From the NCBI GenBank assembly GCA_016839845.1, contig JAEOTL010000473.1:1-11417 (forward strand): a stretch of DNA of 11,417 bases, read 5' to 3'. Of the stretch, positions 1 to 5,461 are shown one piece after another. The stretch is from Promethearchaeota archaeon (GTDB lineage Archaea > Asgardarchaeota > Lokiarchaeia > Sigynarchaeales > SOKP01). Made by a program: the position numbers and the translations under genes. The notes beneath the pieces were generated by a model, which was not told where the DNA came from, made no database searches, and saw nothing but the letters and a program-made list of their open reading frames with translations. The number at the start of each line of letters is the position of its first letter. Positions within the stretch are counted from its first letter, which is position 1.

Positions 1-116
1 AATACTGGGATATAATATTTGATCAACCTACGAATGTAGTACCAATTGAGACCCCTCTTACAGGTGGGCTATTATGTACATTTGCTGTTCAAATTCCAAA
101 AGAGTTCCTAAAATAA
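1..116 (+). CDS. 3' end of an unidentified protein (partial)
   Basis: An open frame enters the window at base 3 and runs for 37 codons to a TAA at 114-116. The visible C-terminus ends in the residues CTFAVQIPKEFLK. It has a plausible alternation of hydrophobic and polar residues, but I recognise no family motif. The only support is the open frame, its position directly upstream of and co-oriented with the next gene, and the TAA stop that most genes here use. It could be a chance open frame because only 37 codons are visible. Confidence 0.4.
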   Translation, partial: YWDIIFDQPTNVVPIETPLTGGLLCTFAVQIPKEFLK

Positions 117-160
117 GGAGTGGGAAGTTTTAAGGACAGCTAATCAGTTAAGAAAATTGG

Positions 161-171
161 AAAAATATAAA
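161..171 (+). promoter_or_regulatory. Putative TATA box/BRE of the longin-like gene
   Basis: A purine run GGAAAAA followed by TATAAA (166-171) resembles an archaeal BRE-TATA pair. Transcription would be expected to start about 25 bases downstream, near 192-196, giving a short leader of roughly 12-16 nt before the ATG at 208. No clear Shine-Dalgarno is present, which fits a short-leader archaeal transcript. The assignment rests on motif and spacing in AT-rich DNA. Confidence 0.45.
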
Positions 172-207
172 TTTAAGTCGGTATTGTAATAATATTGGCG
201 ATTCAAT

Positions 208-1053
208 ATGGATTTTTTTATCGTTTTATCGTTTTTTGATACAAAAATTGGTCCCTCAATTTTTGAATCTTATCCAATTATCTATATAGAAGAAGAATTG
301 GTCGATGCAATTTCAAGTATCATGGATCTTATTCTAAGTGAAGGATATGTGACTTACTCATTCGATAAATATTTCTCATTAAACTACCATTTTGAAATTA
401 ATTCATCTTGGGCTCGAGGACGTAAAGAAACTCTATTACTTTCAGCTATTTTTGACGAAAGGGTTTCAATTGAAACTGAAAAAGTGATATTAACTCTGTG
501 TATCGAATTTTCGGAATGGCTAAAAAATCAAGAAGATATTTTTAAAGGGTTTTACATTAAGGATGGAACATATTATAAAAGTCAAAAAAATAGGAAGATT
601 ATAGATGATAATTCATTAGTTATTAGATCTTGGGTAGAGGAGTTTTATAAAGCAATATCAGAGGTGATTCAAGAAAAAATTGTAAAAGAAAATATTACTT
701 CTCTCATAGAAAAAAAAAATGTTCTTATGACTTTGCAATTTTTATCTTTTGGACCGATTAGTTTAGAAAAACTAAGAGAATGGTATTCTACAAAATTTCC
801 TGATAATAATTTTTATAATCTGATGATAAAATTGATAAGAAATCAACTGATCACCGTCCCTAGTGTTGGTGAAAGCAAAAAACCCCCTTACACTGTTTAT
901 GTAACAGAAGATATTAAAAAAATAATTAAATTAATTGATTTGAAGAATAGGTTGTTGAAAAATTTTATAGAGAACCATCAAAAAGAAAAGTCTGGGGAAA
1001 TTGAAAAAAGATCGAAAGAACTTGAAAATATTTTAGAAAAATCTTTTCTATAA
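208..1053 (+). CDS. Longin-like/winged-helix protein of unknown function
   Basis: A 281-residue soluble protein with no signal peptide or membrane segment. Residues 1-115 look like a longin/roadblock-type alpha-beta fold. The start reads FIVLSFFDTKIGPSIFESYP, where a beta strand leads into 'F-D-x-x-x-G-P', as in longin-like domains linked to small GTPases; a helix and further strands follow. Residues about 165-245 look like a winged helix (LMTLQFLSFGPISLEKLREW, then a basic helix and a strand around VPSVGESKKPPYTVYVTED). The last 40 residues are a charged helix, possibly coiled coil. Proteins with this kind of N-terminus are common in Asgard archaea, but I cannot name a family and the domain calls are from sequence feel only. 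It starts at an ATG behind a TATA-like element, ends with TAA, and is convergent with the redox operon. Confidence 0.75.
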   Translation: MDFFIVLSFFDTKIGPSIFESYPIIYIEEELVDAISSIMDLILSEGYVTYSFDKYFSLNYHFEINSSWARGRKETLLLSAIFDERVSIETEKVILTLCIEFSEWLKNQEDIFKGFYIKDGTYYKSQKNRKIIDDNSLVIRSWVEEFYKAISEVIQEKIVKENITSLIEKKNVLMTLQFLSFGPISLEKLREWYSTKFPDNNFYNLMIKLIRNQLITVPSVGESKKPPYTVYVTEDIKKIIKLIDLKNRLLKNFIENHQKEKSGEIEKRSKELENILEKSFL

Positions 1054-1247
1054 GCATAGAGACATTTTTAATAGGAGCATGCCTAGGCTATTCTGTAATC
1101 TTTTTTCATTGAATTTTCAGTATATTCAAACGAGGAATTTACCTTCCCATCCTAATTTCAAAGGAATTTCATTTCAATCTTTCTAGTTTAAAGACTACAG
1201 GTCTCATTCAGTCAGAACAGGACGTATAGGTAACATCTGATAATTAA

Positions 1248-1269
1248 AAATCTCTCATATTAGAGATTT
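1248..1269. terminator. Inverted repeat between convergent genes, possible terminator
   Basis: AAATCTCT, six-base spacer CATATT, then AGAGATTT form a perfect 8-bp hairpin. It lies between the 3' ends of the longin-like gene (stop at 1053) and the FrhB-like gene (stop at 1328). On the minus strand the hairpin is followed by TTAATTA, so it could reinforce termination of the redox operon or block convergent transcription. The rest of 1054-1327 shows no gene, only AT-rich sequence with a six-T run at 1101-1106 that could end the plus-strand transcript. Confidence 0.4.
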
Positions 1270-1305
1270 CATAACTAAAAATAGCGACTATACTGAGTGG
1301 TAATA

Positions 1306-1327
1306 ATAAAAAATGAAAGAAAAAAAA
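1306..1327 (-). terminator. Oligo-T terminator after the FrhB-like gene
   Basis: Read on the minus strand, the stop codon is followed at once by seven Ts, then TCTTTCA and a run of six Ts. T-rich tracts without a strong hairpin are the usual archaeal intrinsic termination signal. It would end the hdrA-vhuD-frhB transcript. Confidence 0.55.
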
Positions 1328-2476
1328 TTAAGTTTTTTCCAATTCCATCTCGGATATTGCTTTTCCAGACCGAAATGGGGTGTCTTCTATAGACATTCCT
1401 GCATCGTAATCAAATTTTTCTTTAAACGCATCGTTAAGCGACTGGAAATAAAGCGAAAGAGGTAAATTTTGAGGACAATTGTTGTCACAGTTTCCACATT
1501 CCACACATCTGTCAGCATCATGTGCAATTCGTGTTAGTTGATACGTTACCTTATCTATCGTTTTATCCTTTCTTTTCTTCTGTAATATGCAGTCAACACA
1601 GTAGCATACGGGACAACCTCTAATACATGTATTACACATAGTACATTTGAGTAGTTCTGCTATTTTTTCTTCTTGAGAAAGTTTATCCCATTCTTCCAAA
1701 TCCTTTACTCGCTTCTCTTTAGCATTCTCAATGATACTGGTAAACTTATCTTCATGAACTTTCTTAATATCAGCGGGTAATGCCTTTGTAGTGACTCCTG
1801 ATTTCTCCAGTAATTCTATTCCCTTATCAGAGTACGCCTTTAAAATTATCTCCTCAGAATCAATCGGAATTCCTAGATCACTTATTGTAAGATCAGCAAT
1901 TACAGGGATCTTGCGATAACATCTTAAACAATTTTCAGAAACTGTTAAATTAAGTTCTTTCGTATTCCCATCCTCCATTTTAACAATGAGACCCGAATCT
2001 CCTACTTTTTCCTTAACGATTTTGGTTGCATCAACGTCTTTAATCGACCTCATTTCTCGTCCTGCTTTCGGAAGCATGCCTCTATCTTCAATGCCAATAA
2101 TAAAGAGATTATCTAACTTAATTTGCCTAATTTTTGCTAATTCTATTATTGCTCGTGTATCACAGGGACGTGCGATTAGGCCTACTTTTTCGTTCATCGC
2201 ACCAGCAACAGATTTATGTAGATATTTGGAAGCAGAATCAGTTCTTGCATATCCAAATGCCATCAGAGGAAACAACGGAAAGTAACCAAGATCCTCTTCT
2301 TTTTCTACTAATTTCGGTTGAACTGTAAATCTGTCTGGATTTCCCGATTTTTTATCAACTCTTAGCTGAGCACCGATAATCTTATTGACTACCTTTTCCT
2401 TCAACAACGCTTTTAGAATTTTGGAGAAGTCTTCACTTTTAATTAGATATTCTGCCATTGCATCCATGTGTTTCAA
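1328..2476 (-). CDS. FrhB/FdhB-family iron-sulfur flavoprotein subunit with two C-terminal [4Fe-4S] sites
   Basis: Related to the beta subunits of F420-reducing hydrogenase and formate dehydrogenase. The FrhB/FdhB-type core includes VGLIARPCDTRAIIELAK (C105, numbered from the TTG at 2476) and the NCLRC pair (C183, C186). The C-terminus carries a dicluster ferredoxin domain: C278-x2-C281-x2-C284-x3-C288, extra cysteines at 291, 293 and 296 (CPVCYCVDC), and C324-x2-C327-x2-C330-x3-C334. In known relatives this subunit passes electrons between F420 or NAD(P) via flavin and an iron-sulfur chain. The nucleotide used here cannot be read from sequence. It is third in line after hdrA and vhuD, so it probably feeds or drains HdrA. 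The start is uncertain: TTG at 2476, ATG at 2467 or ATG at 2458, none with a good Shine-Dalgarno; ATG at 2467 looks most natural. The stop is TAA and no in-frame TGA is present. Confidence 0.85.
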   Translation of the reverse strand: MKHMDAMAEYLIKSEDFSKILKALLKEKVVNKIIGAQLRVDKKSGNPDRFTVQPKLVEKEEDLGYFPLFPLMAFGYARTDSASKYLHKSVAGAMNEKVGLIARPCDTRAIIELAKIRQIKLDNLFIIGIEDRGMLPKAGREMRSIKDVDATKIVKEKVGDSGLIVKMEDGNTKELNLTVSENCLRCYRKIPVIADLTISDLGIPIDSEEIILKAYSDKGIELLEKSGVTTKALPADIKKVHEDKFTSIIENAKEKRVKDLEEWDKLSQEEKIAELLKCTMCNTCIRGCPVCYCVDCILQKKRKDKTIDKVTYQLTRIAHDADRCVECGNCDNNCPQNLPLSLYFQSLNDAFKEKFDYDAGMSIEDTPFRSGKAISEMELEKT

Positions 2477-2599
2477 CTCTATATTTTGTTACTTGAAAAA
2501 TTACAAACTCCTTTTTGCAATAAATTGTCAAATACTTATTTCAAATATTTTTGTATTATTTTCTAAAACTTCTATTAATTTTTTGTTTTAAAACCTTTT

Positions 2600-2672
2600 A
2601 TGTGTCATATGGTGCACCCATTTCCTCAACTGAGCTCTCGTTTTTTTAGCTCAGCTTCATCAGTAAACACAT
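2600..2672 (-). ncRNA. Selenocysteine insertion element (SECIS) in the vhuD 3' UTR, kink-turn type
   Basis: The element begins 8 nt after the vhuD stop. The outer helix is AUGUGU (2672-2667) with ACACAU (2605-2600), 6 bp. The inner helix is AGCUGAGCU (2656-2648) with AGCUCAGUU (2636-2628), 9 bp with one G-U, capped by an 11-nt A-rich loop (seven As, then CGAG). Below it, G2658-A2626 and A2657-G2627 form tandem sheared G-A pairs, and G-A-U (2661-2659) is a 3-nt bulge over CU/GG pairing. That is the layout of a kink-turn, the core that L7Ae/L30/SBP2-type proteins bind in eukaryotic SECIS elements. A small AUGG/CCAU hairpin (2621-2609) branches from the 3' side and makes a three-way junction. 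The GAA 5' of the upper stem also fits archaeal SECIS elements. It should direct Sec insertion at the UGAs of vhuD and possibly hdrA. The fold was done by hand. Confidence 0.85.
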
Positions 2673-2679
2673 TAAATTT

Positions 2680-3141
2680 TTAAGCCTTTGCTTTCGCATC
2701 AGCTTTTCCTTTTTTCGGTGTGTCGCCTTTTGGTCGTAGCGGACTTGGTCCTAATTTGCGAATAATCCCGTCTATTTCTGTCGCGTCTTTTTGAAATTTT
2801 TGACCTTCAGCTGCGGTACAGTAAATAATTCTAATCCGTTCTGGACTGACTCCGACGGCCTTCAGAATTTCTTTTGTGTATTCGACTTGGCGATATGCAT
2901 GGTAGTTTCCAGTCTCATAGTCACACTCTCCTGGGTATCAAGCGTTTATGACTACTCCGTCAGCTCCCCTTCCAAATGCTCGCATAATTAAGTCAGAGCC
3001 AACACGTCCAGTGCATGGGACTAACACATTACGAATTGATTCCGGATATTGGGCACGAATAGTTCCTGCCATATCTGCAGAACCGTATCCTCATTTCCAG
3101 CAAGCATATACAATGATCTTAATATCGTTTTCTTCTGCCAT
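2680..3141 (-). CDS. vhuD: VhuD/MvhD selenoprotein: [2Fe-2S] electron-transfer subunit linking to HdrA, two Sec codons
   Basis: Reading two TGA codons as selenocysteine gives 153 residues from ATG at 3141 to TAA at 2680-2682. The sequence follows MvhD/VhuD throughout: YACWKUGYGSADMAG (C14, Sec17) replaces the family's C-N-W-C motif; VPCTGRV (C43) matches the MCSGRV-like strand; NAUYPGECDY (Sec68, C73) matches the GCHPGDCHY motif; then CTAAEGQKF and LGPSPLRP near the end. In methanogens this subunit binds a [2Fe-2S] cluster and passes electrons from hydrogenase or formate dehydrogenase to HdrA. VhuD is a known selenoprotein in Methanococcus relatives. The C-terminus is lysine-rich. The gene starts 13 nt after the hdrA stop, with GAGGTG overlapping that region as Shine-Dalgarno, so the two are translationally linked. 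Conventional gene finders will miss it because of the TGAs. Confidence 0.93.
2938..2940 (-). other. Selenocysteine codon (UGA), VhuD residue 68
   Basis: TGA in frame 51 codons after the first VhuD TGA. It lies in NAUYPGECDY, where MvhD proteins have the first cysteine of G-C-H-P-G-D-C-H-Y. The matching sequence continues on both sides. Confidence 0.92.
3091..3093 (-). other. Selenocysteine codon (UGA), VhuD residue 17
   Basis: TGA in frame 16 codons after the vhuD ATG, at the second cysteine of the family C-N-W-C motif (here C-W-K-U). The downstream GYGSADMAG matches the family's YGGADLAG, so the frame is intact. Confidence 0.92.
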
Positions 3142-3144
3142 TTT

Positions 3145-3152
3145 AGACACCT
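3145..3152 (-). promoter_or_regulatory. Shine-Dalgarno of vhuD
   Basis: AGAGGTGT lies between the hdrA stop (TAG, 3155-3157) and the vhuD ATG at 3141. GAGGTG matches the archaeal anti-SD and fixes this ATG as the start of a gene otherwise hidden by in-frame TGAs. Confidence 0.65.
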
Positions 3153-3154
3153 CT

Positions 3155-5131
3155 CTATTCCCCCATTGGTAGTAATTCGTCTACTAATGCCATAAATTGA
3201 TCATCTCTGAAATAGGTTAATTCAATTGCCTTTGATGGGCAAATAGCAGCACAAGTTCCACATCCACGACATTTAATTAAATCCACGACAATATTCCCTG
3301 TCTCGTTTACGGAAATCGCACTATATGGGCATGATTCTATGCATTTGTAACACTTAGCGCACCTTTCATCTGAAGGGGTAGCACGTATTAATTCCATAGT
3401 GTATTCTCCTTTACCCATAGGTATTCCTGCTGTAGATGCTGCTCCTTTTGCTTGACTTACTGCCTTGTCGATTTCTTTCTGGCCTTGAGCAGAGCCTGCA
3501 AGGTAGATTCCCATTACTTTCGTACTAATTGGATCAAGACGAGCATGGAATTCTTTTAAGAATCCATCTGGACTTTTCTCCATATTTAGTACTCTGGCAA
3601 TTTCTCGAGTTCCTTTTGATGGGAGAGATGCTGGTGATAATACAACCATGTGAACTTCCATCGTGACGACCGAATCAGTTCCTACAGGTTCATATTGAAC
3701 AATTAGGTTTTTCGTCAAGGGGTCTTCTTTTATGCTTCCAACGAGTCCTTTAACAAACAAAATTCCCGCATCACGAGATCTTCTGTAATATTCTTCATAG
3801 TCTTTTCCAGCACATCTCATATCGATGTAATTGACAACAATCTCGGAATCTGGATATTCTGATTTGATAAGCTTTGAATTCTTAAGAGATAAATTGCAAC
3901 AAATAACACTACAATGAGCGTTTTTATTAATGTCTCTTGAACCAACGCAATTGATAAACAATATCTTCGAGGGTCGCTTTCCGTCAGATGGTCGTTTTAA
4001 GTGACCAAACGTAGGACCATTTGGAGCAAGAATTCTCTCAAGTTCTATTTGGTTAATAACGTTATCAAAGATACCATAACCATAATCGTCACCTTCGTAG
4101 AGGTCCCAACCTGTAGCAACTATTATTGTTCCTATATCGAGCTCTATAATTTCATCTTGTTGGCTAAAATCGATTGCTGATTGTTCACAAGCATCAACAC
4201 AAGCAAAACATTCTACGCAAATATCTCTATCGAGTTGAGACACTGCTGGTACAGCTTGAGCAAAAGCAATGCCAATTGCCTTCCGAGCAGATAAATGTTC
4301 ATCGAAGTAATTACTAGTGTACACTGGACAGACTTCTGTACACGTTCCACACCCAGTACATTTATCTTCAAGAACAAAACGGGCTTTTCTTTTTACCTGT
4401 ACTCGAAAATTCCCGATGTAACCATCTACATTAACAACTTCACTGTAGGATAAAATTTCGATATTAGGATGACGATTTGTTTCTAACATCTTCGGGCCGA
4501 GAATTCAGATGGAGCAATCATCCGTTGGGAAAGTCCTGTCAAGTTGCGACATTCTTCCTCCAATAGTAGTATTCTTTTCCACGAGATATACTTTGTAGCC
4601 TGCATCACCAAGATCGACTGCGGCAGATAAACCTGCAATTCCCCCGCCAATAACCAAAGCTACTGGATTAACGGGAACTGTTTTAGTAGGTACATCTTCA
4701 AGCAATCGTGATCTAGAAATTCCCGCTCTGATAAGTTCAATCGCTTTTTTATTAGCTTTATCTCGGACATCTAGAGCTTGGTGAACAAAACTACAATGCT
4801 CTCTGATGTTGACGAATTCTAAATATCGTGGAGGGATCCCCGCTTCTGATAAGATTGCATGAAAGACTGGTTGATGGGTTTTAGGAGTACATGCTGCGAC
4901 AACGATTCTTTCTAATTTATTTTCAACGATTTGTTCTTTTATATAGCCAGATCCGCCTTCAGTTCACATACTAAGATATTCAAATGCTTTTACGCCTTCA
5001 AGTTTATTTAATTCTTCAACGATTCCTGGAACGTCCAGTATTCCTGCGATATTAATACCTCACCGACACACAAACACACCGACTATTGATTTTTCAGCTT
5101 CGTTACTTTCTTTGGTCTGTTTTCCAGACAA
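3155..5131 (-). CDS. hdrA: HdrA selenoprotein, FAD/[4Fe-4S] subunit of a heterodisulfide-reductase-type complex, three Sec codons
   Basis: With three TGAs read as selenocysteine this is one 658-residue HdrA, the normal family length. The N-terminal Fe-S domain has VFVCRUGINIAG (Sec24) in place of C-x-C-G-x-N-I, EYLSMUTEGG (Sec56) in place of Y-M-C-S-x-P-G, and AACTPKTHQPVF and EHCSFVH as in known HdrA. The FAD site is VIGGGIAGLSAA (GGG about 162-164), and DDCSIUILGPK (Sec209) follows the flavin domain's first lobe. An inserted dicluster ferredoxin has C258/261/264/268 and C305/308/311/315; the C-terminal one has C591/594/597/601 and C621/624/627/631. HdrA is the flavin-based electron-bifurcating hub of Hdr complexes in the cytoplasm. 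The start is TTG at 5131 with AAGGTGA ideally placed; GTG at 5140 is the alternative (661 residues). The stop is TAG. HdrB and HdrC are not nearby. The Sec reading is strongly supported; the reaction is inferred from the family. Confidence 0.95.
4505..4507 (-). other. Selenocysteine codon (UGA), HdrA residue 209
   Basis: TGA within FPTDDCSIUILGPK, at the second cysteine of the family's D-C-S-x-C motif. Reading stays in frame into the ferredoxin part. A standard reading wrongly ends a 66-residue fragment here. Confidence 0.95.
4964..4966 (-). other. Selenocysteine codon (UGA), HdrA residue 56
   Basis: TGA within EYLSMUTEGGSGYI, where HdrA proteins have Y-M-C-S-x-P-G-Q-x-L-I. The frame is continuous with the other two TGAs: 32 codons from the first and 153 from the third. 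Confidence 0.92.
5060..5062 (-). other. Selenocysteine codon (UGA), HdrA residue 24
   Basis: TGA within VFVCRUGINIAG, replacing the second cysteine of the HdrA N-terminal C-H-C-G-x-N-I motif that ligates a [4Fe-4S] cluster. GINIAG directly after it matches the family. Confidence 0.93.
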
Positions 5132-5141
5132 ATATTTCACC

Positions 5142-5155
5142 TTAGGTTAACCTAA
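5142..5155. repeat. Perfect 14-bp palindrome in the hdrA leader
   Basis: TTAGGTTAACCTAA is its own reverse complement. It lies between a GGAGG (5156-5160) and the hdrA start codons (GTG 5140, TTG 5131). As RNA it could form a 5-bp hairpin with a UUAA loop, which would bring GGAGG close to the start. As DNA it could be an operator for a dimeric regulator. No function can be proven from sequence. Confidence 0.6.
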
Positions 5156-5170
5156 CCTCCTAATTTTTAA

Positions 5171-5190
5171 CCATATATGATGTGTATATT
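5171..5190 (-). promoter_or_regulatory. Candidate hdrA promoter (TATA-like elements)
   Basis: On the minus strand AATATACA (5190-5183) and ATATATGG (5178-5171) are TATA-like. Use of the first would place the start of transcription near 5160-5165, just at the GGAGG, giving a leader of about 30 nt to the TTG start. The hairpin at 5197-5217 lies immediately upstream, where a regulator could contact BRE/TFB. This is weak motif evidence in AT-rich DNA. Confidence 0.35.
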
Positions 5191-5196
5191 GACTCA

Positions 5197-5217
5197 ATTC
5201 TTAGTTATTCTAAGAAT
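5197..5217. repeat. Inverted repeat upstream of the hdrA TATA-like element
   Basis: ATTCTTAG, spacer TTATT, CTAAGAAT: perfect 8-bp arms. It is placed 7 bp upstream of the candidate TATA sequence, a typical site for an archaeal activator or repressor. Confidence 0.5.
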
Positions 5218-5268
5218 GGTGTTTGATATTGTAAATTGTTTATGGTATTAAAATTAATTTATTATGAA

Positions 5269-5292
5269 ATTTTAGTCCAATCCGACTAAAAT
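5269..5292. repeat. Inverted repeat, 9-bp arms
   Basis: ATTTTAGTC, spacer CAATCC, GACTAAAAT: perfect 9-bp arms. It could be an operator for hdrA or a late hairpin terminator of the tannase-like transcript. On the minus strand it is followed by AT-rich sequence without a pure T run. Confidence 0.5.
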
Positions 5293-5370
5293 CTGATATT
5301 TTGCATAATTTTTTTTATTTACATTTCATGAAAAAATATAAAATGACGAATTTCAGATAAAATTTTTTAC

Positions 5371-5388
5371 TCAAAATATCTATTTTGA
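5371..5388. repeat. Short palindrome, 8-bp arms
   Basis: TCAAAATA, TC, TATTTTGA: perfect arms with a 2-bp spacer, 74 bases downstream of the tannase-like stop. Being pure AT except for two base pairs per arm pair, it may be chance. Confidence 0.35.
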
Positions 5389-5461
5389 ATAATAATATCG
5401 GCATTTTTATCAATTTGAGCAGTATTTACATTTTGATCTCAATGCGATTTAGTCTTGTCTT

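Larger units (their letters stand above)
5132..5461. other. Intergenic region upstream of hdrA, rich in inverted repeats
   Basis: About 330 bases, very AT-rich, with no convincing gene. It separates the tannase-like gene (ending at 5462) from hdrA. The 3' part of the upstream transcript has T-rich stretches on the minus strand near 5325-5340 that may act as terminator. Closer to hdrA lie TATA-like sequences, three hairpin-forming repeats and the leader palindrome, described separately. Confidence 0.7.

Noticed and set aside
2508..2513. Strong AAGGAG upstream of the FrhB-like gene as its Shine-Dalgarno
   Set aside because: It is more than 30 bases from any usable start of that gene; the only start codon at a normal distance (TTG 2506) is followed directly by TAA.
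1986..3172. Several plus-strand open frames of 60-100 codons across 1986-3172
   Set aside because: They lie opposite frhB-like, vhuD and hdrA coding sequence, have low-complexity composition and no motif; they are antisense shadows.
3155..5131. hdrA as a pseudogene or as sequencing errors (stop codons at three places)
   Set aside because: All three interruptions are TGA, all at conserved cysteines, with no frameshift and intact family motifs on both sides; the neighbouring vhuD shows the same pattern and a SECIS-like element follows.
5132..5461. CRISPR array or transposon end in the repeat-rich intergenic region
   Set aside because: The inverted repeats differ from each other, there are no regularly spaced direct repeats, and no transposase or target-site duplication is visible.
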